The notes below the pieces were generated by a model that worked only from the letters and a program-made list of their open reading frames with translations, was not told where the DNA came from and did no database searches. Both the position numbers and the translations under genes were made by a program. Of a DNA stretch of 64,000 nucleotides, positions 24,694 through 33,790 are shown in pieces. Source of the DNA: Petroclostridium sp. X23 (GTDB lineage: Bacteria > Bacillota > Clostridia > SK-Y3); contig NZ_CP124862.1 in NCBI RefSeq assembly GCF_030013905.1, positions 1,367,051 to 1,431,050 on the forward strand, given 5' to 3'. The stretch's first letter is position 1. Every line of letters begins with the position of its first letter.

Positions 24694-25995
24694 TTATTTC
24701 TTTATTTCTTTTAATACTTCCGCAAGCGTTTTAGCAATGTATTTACTGCTGGCCAGTGCCTCTTCCAGCGTATTCCCGTTGGCTCCTACTTCTACGATCA
24801 GTGAACCGAATGACGTATGCTGATTATATCTATAAGGAGCTAAATTAATTGGTCGTGCAAGATTCGGATACAGTTCCGTGAATTTTTTTTGCATTCTTAA
24901 CGCCAGTTTTAAGTTTTCTCTCCAACTTGAATGTGTCAAACCTCCCGCATCGGTACCTACAACAAGCATAACTTGCGCTGCCTTTTCTTGGCCTACTTCA
25001 GCAGTTACCTTTAGTTTTTTTCCATCATCATAAATCAGTGCATCTCTGTGAATATCAAGGATAACACTAATAGATGGATATTTCTTCAATTGCTTTTGTA
25101 TTGATTCCAACGCCATTTTATATGAGCCGTTATAGGATGGATAATCATGCACAGTGGTATCATGAATAACCGATATCCCCATACTCTTCAAATTTTTCTC
25201 TATTTCATCCCCAACTCTTACAACGTTATATTTGGGGTCTTCTGTCCGGTCTGGGTCACTAGGCGTATAATTATTCTTTTGGGTGGGATTATACGCCTCG
25301 GACGTATGCGTATGTATTAAAAGTACCTGAGGGCCTTTTGCCGACAGGTCGATTTTTAAATCTTCTTTTAATAATTGTGCGATATTAATATCTTTTTTAG
25401 CCTCATTTTTTATATAAATACCTTCTGCAAATTCACTTCCCGATGCATTGACAATTGTCCTTTCTACTACTTCTTTGCCTGATTCCTCTTCTGAACCGAC
25501 TTGATTTTTGTACTCTTCCGTATCATTATCCTCAGGGGATATATCCGCATCATTTGAAGCGGACAAAGATTTTTTCTCTCCAACACTCGGATTCCACACA
25601 GCACTCTCATAGCCGGGACCTAATGCCCTTACCATTTGGTTTTCATACTTTTTCATCAATAATATTTGGCTGCTCATGATAGTGGCAGGTTTTCTTAAAT
25701 CAAATCCTGTAACAAATTCTACAAACCATCTTATGTCTTTATCCTCTGCTATACTGCTTGTCTTTCCTTGCTTTAGAACATTTATGACAGGCAATACATT
25801 GCTAATGTGGGATTTTAAAAAATCTTCTTCTACTAAACTTGATGAGCCAATCTCTTCCAAAAGGAATTGCTTGTTTATATATAGATTTATTTTATTTGTT
25901 ATAAGTAACACATGTGAAAACAAATAAAATAACGCGATGATCAATATGAATAATAATACTACTCTTCTTCTGTTTACTGTTCTAATTCTTATCAT
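24694..25995 (-). CDS. spoIIP: Stage II sporulation protein P
   Basis: This 433-residue membrane-anchored N-acetylmuramoyl-L-alanine amidase and endopeptidase works with SpoIID and SpoIIM to thin septal peptidoglycan during engulfment of the forespore. A basic N-terminus and one transmembrane helix (about 13-30) precede a variable acidic linker, then the catalytic SpoIIP domain: VLLIHTHTSEAY, SVIHDTTVHDYPSYNGSY, ISVILDIHRDA, and near the end SLIVEVGANGNTLEEA. The His and Glu residues of these motifs are expected zinc ligands. I choose ATG 25995 after GGGGGAT. It follows gpr, a common sporulation gene pair. Confidence 0.95.
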   Translation of the reverse strand: MIRIRTVNRRRVVLLFILIIALFYLFSHVLLITNKINLYINKQFLLEEIGSSSLVEEDFLKSHISNVLPVINVLKQGKTSSIAEDKDIRWFVEFVTGFDLRKPATIMSSQILLMKKYENQMVRALGPGYESAVWNPSVGEKKSLSASNDADISPEDNDTEEYKNQVGSEEESGKEVVERTIVNASGSEFAEGIYIKNEAKKDINIAQLLKEDLKIDLSAKGPQVLLIHTHTSEAYNPTQKNNYTPSDPDRTEDPKYNVVRVGDEIEKNLKSMGISVIHDTTVHDYPSYNGSYKMALESIQKQLKKYPSISVILDIHRDALIYDDGKKLKVTAEVGQEKAAQVMLVVGTDAGGLTHSSWRENLKLALRMQKKFTELYPNLARPINLAPYRYNQHTSFGSLIVEVGANGNTLEEALASSKYIAKTLAEVLKEIKK

Positions 25996-26165
25996 CTTTA
26001 TCCCCCGCTTTTGTACATGTATAAACCATACGATATAATTCACATAGCTATTCAATTAATGATATTCAAAAGCAGACGGATTTATGAATATAAAAAATTA
26101 TAAAAGCGGACGGCCACTGGCCGCCCCAACAATCGTATAATGATCAGAATTTAGAACTTGATTTC

Positions 26166-26194
26166 TGTGAACTGTGAACCGTAAACTGTGAACT
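26166..26194. repeat. GTGAACN heptamer repeat after gpr
   Basis: Tandem CTGTGAA/CTGTGAA/CCGTAAA/CTGTGAA units end 2 nt before the gpr stop codon. Same family as 19069-19117, 33737-33789 and 44711-44740. Confidence 0.55.
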
Positions 26195-26196
26195 CA

Positions 26197-27177
26197 TCAA
26201 TGCACATATCTATTTACATCATCAAGTTCTATTCCTTCATGAAGAGCAATGTTAATGCCATTAGCGATGATCTTGGATACATCCTCAATAACCGTATCCA
26301 CTTCTTTTGGGGTTACCATCAGATTTCCTATATATGGGGATAATACTTCCTGAATCAGTGCATATTTGTCGTTCCGATTCATATTTTTAAGCGTCTCATA
26401 AAAAGCGGATCCTTGCTCAACTTGTTTTATCATTGAATCAATCACAAGATCAATAGTATCGTTGGCCATCGTAGCCGCATCTACAACCGTAGGTACCCCA
26501 ATGGCGATGACAGGTACACCCAGGGTTTGGAGTGTTAAGCCCATACGCTTGTTCCCTACTCCGGAGCCAGGATTGATTCCCGTATCTGCGATTTGTATGG
26601 TTGTACTCACTCTATCCAGCCTTCTGGACGCAAGCGCATCAATGGCTATTACCAAATCCGGTTTTACTCTATCAACAATACCTCTAATAATTTCTCCTGT
26701 CTCAATTCCCGTTAATCCTAATACGCCCGGTGCAATTGCGCAAACTGGACGGACTCCTTCATCTATTTGCTCAGGTATATATTCAAGAAGGTGCCGTGTG
26801 ACCATTAAACTCGAAACTACTTTTGGCCCCAATGCATCGGGAGTCACGTTCCAGTTTCCCAACCCTACAACCAGGACATTGGATTTTTTATCTATCTTGA
26901 TAAGATTGTATATCTCTTTTGCCAGAGTTTTACACACATCTTCCTGCAGATCCTGATCTTTTTCTCTTAAACGTGGGACTTCCAAAGTAATATAGCTGCC
27001 CATTGGTTTTCCCATCGCTTCTACACCTTCTGAAGAAGTAACTTTTACTCTTGTGACTGATATATCTTTACTCCCCGCATTTTCTACTTCTACACCGGGA
27101 ACTTCAGATTCCTGGTTCGCATTTTGTTGGTACATCTCTCTCGCTTCAAGAGCCAAATCTGTTCTGATATTACTCAT
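26197..27177 (-). CDS. gpr: Germination protease
   Basis: This 326-residue spore endopeptidase degrades DNA-protecting small acid-soluble proteins at germination. It is made as a zymogen: the N-terminal NIRTDLALEAREMY segment is the prepeptide. Family motifs include VLVVGLGNWNVTPDALGPKV, ICAIAPGVLGLTGIET-like sequence, AIDALASRRLDRVSTTIQI and GVPTVVDAATMANDTID. The ATG at 27177 lies 8 nt after GGAGG; the earlier in-frame start overlaps that site. It precedes spoIIP and is divergent from rpsT. Confidence 0.95.
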   Translation of the reverse strand: MSNIRTDLALEAREMYQQNANQESEVPGVEVENAGSKDISVTRVKVTSSEGVEAMGKPMGSYITLEVPRLREKDQDLQEDVCKTLAKEIYNLIKIDKKSNVLVVGLGNWNVTPDALGPKVVSSLMVTRHLLEYIPEQIDEGVRPVCAIAPGVLGLTGIETGEIIRGIVDRVKPDLVIAIDALASRRLDRVSTTIQIADTGINPGSGVGNKRMGLTLQTLGVPVIAIGVPTVVDAATMANDTIDLVIDSMIKQVEQGSAFYETLKNMNRNDKYALIQEVLSPYIGNLMVTPKEVDTVIEDVSKIIANGINIALHEGIELDDVNRYVH

Positions 27178-27323
27178 ATGCATATCCTCCAATAATGTAT
27201 GTATTTGATTTAATATTAAATTTTACTATTGGTTGATTTTTTATACTTGAAATAATCCTTGCTTTTTTTTATTTTTCATGTTAAAATATGCTTTGTGAAT
27301 TCAGAATACTGGAGGTGAATATA

Positions 27324-27590
27324 TTGCCTAACATTAAGTCTGCTATGAAAAGAGTTAAGGTTATAAAGGTAAAAACTTTAAGAAACCAAATGATTAAATC
27401 ATCTTTAAAATCAACTATTAAGAGATTTGATACTTCCATTGTTGAAGGAAATACAGAACAGGCAAATGCAGCTTTCACGCTAGCTGTTAAAAAGATAGAC
27501 CAAGCTGTTGCAAAAGGTATTCTACATAAGAATACTGCTGCTAGAAAGAAATCTCAGCTAACTAGCAAATTAAAATCAATAAGCGCATAA
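27324..27590 (+). CDS. rpsT: 30S ribosomal protein S20
   Basis: This 88-residue basic protein binds 16S rRNA. Three long helices typical of the family begin with PNIKSAMKRVKV, with MIKSSLKSTIKRF and KKIDQAVAKGILHKNTAARK in the body. The start is TTG 27324 preceded by GGAGGTG; no ATG fits. It is the only plus-strand core gene in this region, divergent from gpr and convergent with holA. The TTG start may reflect the translational autoregulation known for S20. Confidence 0.95.
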   Translation: MPNIKSAMKRVKVIKVKTLRNQMIKSSLKSTIKRFDTSIVEGNTEQANAAFTLAVKKIDQAVAKGILHKNTAARKKSQLTSKLKSISA

Positions 27591-27594
27591 AAAG

Positions 27595-27622
27595 AACGTA
27601 CTATTATAGTACGTTTTTTTTT
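27595..27622 (+). terminator. Terminator of rpsT
   Basis: AACGTACT/AGTACGTT hairpin followed by nine T. Confidence 0.85.
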
Positions 27623-28634
27623 ATTTTTTATTAACCCCATACCCTACAATAAAAGTTTCTAAAGCAATCCAGTCATTTATCTTACCGGTTTTTATATCGG
27701 AATCGATTTTTAAGCATTCCTTCAGAATAGTATGAAGGCGGTCTATTGAAAACCCATAAGACTGCTGGATATACTTCCTTACTGCAAAATGGGGGACCCC
27801 GGTCTCACTAACGATTTTCTCATTGCCTGCCCCCTGTTCCAGCAGCAGCTTCACCTTAAGAAGATCTGCATAATGCTTTGATAGTAAGGATAATATCTTT
27901 ATAACCGGTTCTTTTAACATCTTCATGTCTTCAAGAAGTTGAAAAGCTTGCTGCATCTTGTTTTCCATTAATGCATCAATCATATTGAAAACCCTGCTCT
28001 CCACCGATCTGGAACAAACCGCATCAATATCTTTTCGGCTAATGGTCTCTTTATTTGCCGCAAAGTGAACCAGTTTATCAATCTCGTTTTTTATACCTAC
28101 CATGCCCGCATCACAGTGCTGAAGAAAATAATATATATCTTCCTTTTGCATATTCTTATGATAGGATTTGAGCACTCTTGCAACCCAGTTTACCAAATCT
28201 ACTATTTTTTGAAATTTAAACTCCAGTATAAGCCCGTTTTTCTTTATAATATTAAACAGCTTGCTTCTTTTATCGATTTCTTTTTCATAAAAAGCAATGC
28301 AGACATATGAAGGTATATCTCCAAGACAGTTTTCCCAAAATATTTTATCTGCTGCTTTAGGCGATTTAAAAATCTCACTGTCCTTGATGACCAACAGCTT
28401 TCTCTCAGCCATTACAGGCAGCGACTCAACTGCATCTTCCACCTGTCTCAAATCGATACCTTTCCCTTCAAAATAATAGTAATTAAAATCCTTCAATGTC
28501 TCATCTACCGCAGCATGCCTTAATTGATTGATATAATAATCTTTTAAAAAGTCTTCTTGACCGCAAAATAGATATATCCCTGAAAGAGATCCGTCCTTTA
28601 GACGTTTTTTAAATACTTCCAAACTCAAATTCAT
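27621..28634 (-). CDS. holA: DNA polymerase III delta subunit
   Basis: This 337-residue clamp-loader wrench subunit opens the beta clamp. The sequence has the delta N-terminal fold (GIYLFCGQEDFLKDYYINQL), then LLVIKDSEIFKS and the C-terminal helical collar domain. Arginine finger and P-loop are absent, as usual for delta. Its ATG overlaps the comEC stop (ATGA), so it is translationally coupled. It ends next to the rpsT terminator. The comEC-holA-rpsT arrangement is standard in Firmicutes. Confidence 0.92.
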   Translation of the reverse strand: MNLSLEVFKKRLKDGSLSGIYLFCGQEDFLKDYYINQLRHAAVDETLKDFNYYYFEGKGIDLRQVEDAVESLPVMAERKLLVIKDSEIFKSPKAADKIFWENCLGDIPSYVCIAFYEKEIDKRSKLFNIIKKNGLILEFKFQKIVDLVNWVARVLKSYHKNMQKEDIYYFLQHCDAGMVGIKNEIDKLVHFAANKETISRKDIDAVCSRSVESRVFNMIDALMENKMQQAFQLLEDMKMLKEPVIKILSLLSKHYADLLKVKLLLEQGAGNEKIVSETGVPHFAVRKYIQQSYGFSIDRLHTILKECLKIDSDIKTGKINDWIALETFIVGYGVNKK

Positions 28635-30988
28635 TCACCTTCTCTATATAATCTCACATCTTTGATAGATCTGCCGTCCGATACAAATGTGATAGTACCA
28701 TTAATATCCGTCCTATATACCTTAACATGATTGTGCATGAGCCTTTCTAAAACCACCTCCGCCGGATGCCCGAAGCTATTCCTGCCTACCGATATCACTG
28801 CGTATTTTGGAGCTAACGCAGTTAAAAAATCATCGGTAAGAGATGTATCTGATCCGTGGTGCGGCACCTTTATAACATCGGTTTTTAGCCCAATGCCTTG
28901 TCTAATTAAATACGATTCCGCTTCTTTCTCAATATCTCCGGTAAAAAGAAACCTTAAAGCTTCATGTCGCAATGCCAATACCAGAGACCGGTTATTTTCC
29001 TCATCTTCCGGATAGCTGTCCACTTGGTTGACATCGGGATATAAAGCTTCCATTGTAATCCCTTTACCCATATCAATAAATGTGCCTTTCTCAATATTAT
29101 ACACCGGAACATTATGCTGTTGTGCTGTTTTTATCAGTCGCTGCATTAGGCTGTTTACATTTTTCCGCTGCGGGAGTAGCAGTAATTTAACCGGCATCTC
29201 TTCCATGATGGATAAAATCCCTTCAGCATGGTCATCATGGTAATGTGATACAACCGCCATATCTATTTGCATAACCCCTTTTTTAAGCAGATAGGGAATC
29301 ACGATGTTTCTTCCGATATCATACTCGCTTTCTCCCTCATTGCCCCCACCATCTATGATGATATTTCTGCCATCAGGGCATCGTATTAATGTACAATCCC
29401 CTTGACCTACATTTACAAAGACTACTTCAAGGTCTTTCCCATTATATATCCCTGCCACTGTACCTGTACCGACTACTATTGCCAACACCAGCAGCGCGAT
29501 TTTTATATGAACTGTATTTTTAGTCTCCTGTATTAAATTATACAGGATAAATACAATAAGTAAATAACAAATAACCATGGATACATTCGGACTGGGCACT
29601 CTAACAGCAGATATAGGTAACGCAGCAATAAAATGAACCATCATTAAAATAAATTTTAGAAGTATATAACAAAATCCGGCTGCGATCTTACCTGCAAAAG
29701 CGCTCACACTTCCTAATAAATATAACCCCAAACCGCCAAAAAGAGCAAAAGAGACCATCGGTACTATAATGAGGTTCCCCAAGATCCCTACAATAGAAAT
29801 ACTATTGAAATGATATGCCGTAATCATCACCGTACCTATTTGAGCGCTGACAGAAGCGGCAGCGATTTCACGTACCATCTTAGGCAATACTTTCAACCGA
29901 TGATGTATCGGTTTATAAAAGATCAGCAATGAGATTGTTGCACAAAAAGACAATTGAAAGCCTACGTTTAGCAAATTAAGAGGATTATATATTAATATTA
30001 CCAGTGAAGCAGTGCTCAAAGAAGTAACCGCATCCGGTTCCCTATTGACCAAGAAAGCCAGTAAAAAGATGACTGCCATCAAACCGGCCCTCAAAACCGA
30101 AGGGGTGCAACCTGTTATAATGATAAAGAGTATGATAAAAATAATGCCTGCTATATTTATTAGATATTTGTTTATTCCAGCAATACTTAATAACCAAATG
30201 ACCCCACCAACAAAGATAGCGACATGCATACCTGAAACTGCCGTCAAGTGGGCCAGTCCGGTTTTCGAAAATTCTTCTTTCATTTCTTCAGAAAACCCAT
30301 CTCTTATTCCCAACATCATACCCTTTAACAATGCTGCCTCATCCGCCGGAAGAAAGCGGTCAATGATACTCATAACGGAATATCTTATTCCAACACACAA
30401 ATCAATCAATGTATTTACCCGCATATTCTTTTCAATTCTTTTTATCTGATAGGGTGCCGCGAAACAGACTGCATAAATCCCTTTTGTTCTTAAATAATAA
30501 TTATAATCAAATCCACCTTCATTAAAAGAATGAGACGGATAGTAAAGCTTGCTTGTTACCTGAAGAGTATCTCCGTAAAGAAAGCTTTCTTTGCTCTCAT
30601 TAGAGCAGATGAGCCGTATTTTTGTATCTACAGCAACTTTTTTCCCACGGTATTGTACAGTTTCAACTTGAGCATTGTATTGAATATTTTTACCTTTAAC
30701 CGTTGGAAGATCGGATATCCTGCATATAAACGTGATAGGCTGATCGATATATTCATGGATAGGATTTAATAATGCCTCTGTCATTATATTAAATCTCCAG
30801 CATCCACCTAAGATACATATTAGTAATATGAGCGCATAATAACAGCTGTTTCTGCTTATGAGACACTTTATAATCCCGACCAGCAGCAAAAAAATACTCA
30901 TCCATACAATTACATTCATTTCAAAAAACATCGCCAATAGGATTCCCATTATATACACGAAAGCTGCCCAACTTAGAAGTCTTTTCAT
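28631..30988 (-). CDS. comEC: DNA uptake channel protein ComEC/Rec2
   Basis: This 785-residue polytopic membrane protein has the full ComEC layout. N-terminal helices and a DUF4131/OB-like extracytoplasmic part come first, then the Competence domain (GLAHLTAVSGMHVAIFVGGV), more helices, and a C-terminal metallo-beta-lactamase-like domain (VNVGQGDCTLIRCPDGRNII, VVSHYHDDHAEG, VPHHGSDTSL). It transports single-stranded DNA during transformation, and the MBL domain may degrade the other strand. I use ATG 30988 behind GGAGGGT. No comEA is seen next to it in this window. It is coupled to holA. Confidence 0.94.
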   Translation of the reverse strand: MKRLLSWAAFVYIMGILLAMFFEMNVIVWMSIFLLLVGIIKCLISRNSCYYALILLICILGGCWRFNIMTEALLNPIHEYIDQPITFICRISDLPTVKGKNIQYNAQVETVQYRGKKVAVDTKIRLICSNESKESFLYGDTLQVTSKLYYPSHSFNEGGFDYNYYLRTKGIYAVCFAAPYQIKRIEKNMRVNTLIDLCVGIRYSVMSIIDRFLPADEAALLKGMMLGIRDGFSEEMKEEFSKTGLAHLTAVSGMHVAIFVGGVIWLLSIAGINKYLINIAGIIFIILFIIITGCTPSVLRAGLMAVIFLLAFLVNREPDAVTSLSTASLVILIYNPLNLLNVGFQLSFCATISLLIFYKPIHHRLKVLPKMVREIAAASVSAQIGTVMITAYHFNSISIVGILGNLIIVPMVSFALFGGLGLYLLGSVSAFAGKIAAGFCYILLKFILMMVHFIAALPISAVRVPSPNVSMVICYLLIVFILYNLIQETKNTVHIKIALLVLAIVVGTGTVAGIYNGKDLEVVFVNVGQGDCTLIRCPDGRNIIIDGGGNEGESEYDIGRNIVIPYLLKKGVMQIDMAVVSHYHDDHAEGILSIMEEMPVKLLLLPQRKNVNSLMQRLIKTAQQHNVPVYNIEKGTFIDMGKGITMEALYPDVNQVDSYPEDEENNRSLVLALRHEALRFLFTGDIEKEAESYLIRQGIGLKTDVIKVPHHGSDTSLTDDFLTALAPKYAVISVGRNSFGHPAEVVLERLMHNHVKVYRTDINGTITFVSDGRSIKDVRLYREGE

Positions 30989-31010
30989 AGTAAACCCTCC
31001 AGCATCACAA

Positions 31011-31045
31011 AAAAACAAAAGACGTGCAATACGTCTTTTGTTTTT
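31011..31045. terminator. Terminator between the NlpC/P60 gene and comEC
   Basis: AAAACAAAAGACGT and ACGTCTTTTGTTTT form a 14-bp stem with a 5-nt loop, flanked by A and T runs. It follows the NlpC/P60 stop by 12 nt. Confidence 0.8.
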
Positions 31046-31056
31046 ATATATATGTA

Positions 31057-31767
31057 TTATTTAATTATTCTGCGTCCTGCAACGTATGTTCTCTGGTAAA
31101 ACCCGTCATTGATGGTATCATATTTTACATCTGAACCTGGTGAAGATGCATGAATGAATTTTCCATCTGCTATATAGATACCTACATGTGTAATTTGCCC
31201 ATTTACTTTTCCGGAAGTGTCAAAAAACACCAAATCTCCTGATTGCAAATCCTGCTTACTAATCTGTTCCCCTTGCCGGCTTTGATCGGCAGCAATCCTG
31301 TTTAAATCAATGTCAAAATGCTTAAACACATATTGTGTAAACCCGGAGCAGTCAAATCCGGTCTTTGGTGATGTACCCGCCCATTTATACGGGACACCTA
31401 AGAATCTTTTACTATACTCCAACAATTCAGAAGCAAGAGAAGTCACAGTACTTCTATCAGCTTGTCCACCTGAACGAGAAACTTCTTGGCTTCTTATTCT
31501 GATGTAATCACCATGCATCCATCCTTGAATGCTGTCGTTGTAACTCATTCTGACCCAATCACCGGAGCGTTCAAGCACAGTAACTTTTTCTCCACGATAA
31601 AGTTGTCCCAGAATTTCGGAAGAAGTATTGGATTCCTCTCTAATGTTAACACAGCTGCCGGTAACAATGCCATAAGTGAGTTCTTCTGCTGATGCCGTAA
31701 GTACCGTCAAACTCGATAGTACAAGCATAACAACAGCACATACTATCACTTGTTTTAAAAATCTCAT
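31057..31767 (-). CDS. Secreted SH3-NlpC/P60 peptidoglycan endopeptidase
   Basis: This 236-residue protein has a Sec signal peptide (MRFLKQVIVCAVVMLVLSSL to about 28, ASA site), one bacterial SH3 domain (VTGSCVNIREESNTSSEILG to about 93) for wall binding, a Ser/Gly-rich linker, and an NlpC/P60 catalytic domain with Cys in GFDCSGF, His in ITHVGIY and His in KFIHASS. It would cleave D-Glu-gamma-diamino acid bonds in stem peptides. The ATG at 31767 has the better ribosome spacing than the ATG two codons earlier. It is monocistronic, with a terminator on its 3' side. Role in growth or spore cortex is not resolved. Confidence 0.9.
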   Translation of the reverse strand: MRFLKQVIVCAVVMLVLSSLTVLTASAEELTYGIVTGSCVNIREESNTSSEILGQLYRGEKVTVLERSGDWVRMSYNDSIQGWMHGDYIRIRSQEVSRSGGQADRSTVTSLASELLEYSKRFLGVPYKWAGTSPKTGFDCSGFTQYVFKHFDIDLNRIAADQSRQGEQISKQDLQSGDLVFFDTSGKVNGQITHVGIYIADGKFIHASSPGSDVKYDTINDGFYQRTYVAGRRIIK

Positions 31768-31912
31768 TGACATACCTCCTGCATTTCTTTTGTAAAAAAA
31801 GTATTACAAAACTATTACGGGATTATTATATACTTGTTTCAGGATAATGTCAAATCATTTTTTTGTAATTTTCACCAAAACTCATAGGTCTCTGGTACGA
31901 ATTTTAATGAAA

Positions 31913-32437
31913 TCAGATATCCTTTTTCATAAGTATTACATCCTGGCCTTTTCCGTCAATGACAATATGATTCATAATCTTTCTGACAAGCTGAAAATTA
32001 TTTCTTATCCAAAAATCTACTCCCTTACGATTTTTTTCAATGACAGAAATATATACCCTATTAATATTATAACGACTCTTAAAGTAAAGAGAAAGCATTT
32101 CAAGACTTTTTCTTCCGTAGCCAAGCTGCTGATACTCAGTATCTATCAATATGGAATTCAACCATATGGCAGTTGCTTCCTCACTTTTCAATCTGCCTTT
32201 TATCAATCCGATCATGCTATTATGGTCCTTTAAATGGATACCCACAAAAAACTCACTGTTATTGTATACAACTTCGAGATACTTTTCAACAATGTCTCTC
32301 ATACCGATAGGACAATCTATCCCTGTCGCATATTTATAAGCTTCCGTATAATTATACCATCCTAGTATTCTCTCAAGTTCACGTCTTTTTATATCTTTTA
32401 TTATAACATCTTCAGAATCAATATTAATAGAAAGCAT
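31913..32437 (-). CDS. GNAT-family N-acetyltransferase
   Basis: This 174-residue protein has a GNAT fold: the acceptor-region IIKDIKRRELERILGWY, the strand INSILID-like SILIDTEYQQLGYGRKSLEM carrying the Q-x-x-G-x-G acetyl-CoA pyrophosphate loop, and a C-terminal FWIRNNFQLVRKI. Acyl acceptor unknown. Start ATG 32437 follows AAAAGGTGATG. It appears to be a single gene, separated from its neighbours by a terminator and a gap of about 140 bp. Confidence 0.8.
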   Translation of the reverse strand: MLSINIDSEDVIIKDIKRRELERILGWYNYTEAYKYATGIDCPIGMRDIVEKYLEVVYNNSEFFVGIHLKDHNSMIGLIKGRLKSEEATAIWLNSILIDTEYQQLGYGRKSLEMLSLYFKSRYNINRVYISVIEKNRKGVDFWIRNNFQLVRKIMNHIVIDGKGQDVILMKKDI

Positions 32438-32472
32438 ATCATCACCTTTTATTTATCGGTATAATAGAGATT

Positions 32473-32504
32473 AAAAAACTCTGTTCATTTGAACAGAGTT
32501 TTTT
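32473..32504. terminator. Terminator after the 32503 gene
   Basis: AAAAAACTCTGTTC and GAACAGAGTTTTTT pair with a 4-nt loop; symmetric A/T tails could serve both strands. Confidence 0.8.
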
Positions 32505-32796
32505 ACGAGCCTAAAGCGTCGTCCAACCAAATCGTACCGATATCCAAAGCTCTGTATAAACCTTCACGCTCAGCTTTCTTCACCACTTTTTCCCTTCCCC
32601 TTAAAGACGGGTCATTAAGCTGTAGTTCAATTGAAATCTTTGTGGCTATTTTCAGATTATTTACAGTCTTATAGTCCTGTACTTTCATCGTAATGATATA
32701 CTTTTCTTCAGAATTACCATAATACAGCATGTCACCTTTTCTTGTTAACGGCTTTCCTTTATACATTAAGCCCTTATTGTTCGTCTTTGCAGCCAT
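32503..32796 (-). CDS. Conserved clostridial protein of unknown function
   Basis: This soluble protein of 97 residues starts MAAKTNNKGLMYKGKPLTRK and contains DMLYYGNSEEKYIITMKVQD and the C-terminal EREGLYRALDIGTIWLDDAL. I recognise it as a short conserved protein of Clostridia that is uncharacterised as far as I know; it has no enzyme motif. The ATG at 32796 lies 9 nt after GAGG. It is monocistronic with its own terminator. Confidence 0.6.
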   Translation of the reverse strand: MAAKTNNKGLMYKGKPLTRKGDMLYYGNSEEKYIITMKVQDYKTVNNLKIATKISIELQLNDPSLRGREKVVKKAEREGLYRALDIGTIWLDDALGS

Positions 32797-32948
32797 TCTC
32801 ATCATCCTCTACTAATATTTGTCGCACAAAACACTATATTCATTATACAACATATCCAAATTATACGCAAAATACACCAAGTTTATCCATTAGTATCAAT
32901 ATACCATAAAATCAAAAGATAGTAAAGACATTAATCCGGATAAAGCAA

Positions 32949-32977
32949 AACCCCACTATCAATGATAGTGGGGTTTT
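32949..32977 (-). terminator. Terminator of the tRNA cluster
   Basis: CCCCACTATC/GATAGTGGGG hairpin with TTTT on the minus strand, directly after tRNA-Lys. Confidence 0.8.
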
Positions 32978-32979
32978 TG

Positions 32980-33055
32980 TGGTGAGCCATCCGCGACTCG
33001 AACGCGGGACACCTTGATTAAAAGTCAAGTGCTCTGCCGACTGAGCTAATGGCCC
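32980..33055 (-). tRNA. tRNA-Lys(TTT)
   Basis: Cloverleaf with acceptor GGGCCAT/ATGGCTC, anticodon loop CTTTTAA (TTT) and encoded CCA. It is the last gene of the five-tRNA transcript. Confidence 0.96.
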
Positions 33056-33058
33056 ATG

Positions 33059-33134
33059 TGGCTGGGGTAGCTGGACTCGAACCAACGGATGCCAGAGTCA
33101 AAGTCTGGTGCCTTACCGACTTGGCTATACCCCA
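33059..33134 (-). tRNA. tRNA-Gln(TTG)
   Basis: Acceptor starts TGGGGTA, anticodon loop CTTTGAC (TTG), with encoded CCA. The spacer to the next tRNA (33135-33257) holds short AT-rich repeats of TTAATAA and ATTCACT type and no gene. Confidence 0.96.
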
Positions 33135-33257
33135 AAGTATATTTAGTTAATAATTAATAACTAATAGTTAATAATGAAAGTTACCTCTCAAGATCATATC
33201 TTGCATTCAATCGTGAATAAACTATTCATTATTCACTACTCACTATTAATTAAAATG

Positions 33258-33335
<78 letters not shown>

Positions 33336-33340
33336 GTATA

Positions 33341-33417
<77 letters not shown>

Positions 33418-33421
33418 TTAC

Positions 33422-33495
33422 TGGAGCGGGTGATGGGAATCGAACCCACGCGATCAGCTTGGAAGGCTGAGATTCTACCATTGAACTACACCCGC
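33422..33495 (-). tRNA. tRNA-Gly(TCC)
   Basis: Acceptor GCGGGTG/CACCCGC, anticodon loop CTTCCAA (TCC), encoded CCA. First gene of the cluster. Confidence 0.96.
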
Positions 33496-33528
33496 ATGTA
33501 CTATATGTTTTTCGACTGACAATTAAAG

Positions 33529-33557
33529 ATTATAGCAGATTACACATTGTTTGTCAA
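33529..33557 (-). promoter_or_regulatory. Consensus promoter of the tRNA cluster
   Basis: TTGACA, 17 nt, TATAAT on the minus strand: a perfect sigma-A promoter about 33 nt upstream of tRNA-Gly. The rest of the gap 33558-33736 shows no gene. Confidence 0.9.
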
Positions 33558-33736
33558 CACTTTTTTTATTCTTTCTTGTGTTCTTTCCTGCAAAACCAGC
33601 CAGCGAAAATTAGTATAGCTTATGTGGCTTCTAAAGTCAATTCCTCAAATTACCTTTAACTCAATCTAGGTCTTTCATTCTTATAAAAATTCAGTCTAAT
33701 TCGACATTTCTCGCGTATACTCGTTTTATAATTCAA

Positions 33737-33789
33737 TTCACAGCTCACAGCTTATTCCTTTCCAGCCGTGAACCGTGAACTGTGAGCCG
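33737..33789. repeat. GTGAACN heptamer repeat after the clpE-like gene
   Basis: CACAGCTCACAG at the left and GTGAACCGTGAACTGTGAGC at the right give a hairpin ending 1 nt before the stop codon of the Clp ATPase gene. Confidence 0.55.
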
Positions 33790-33790
33790 C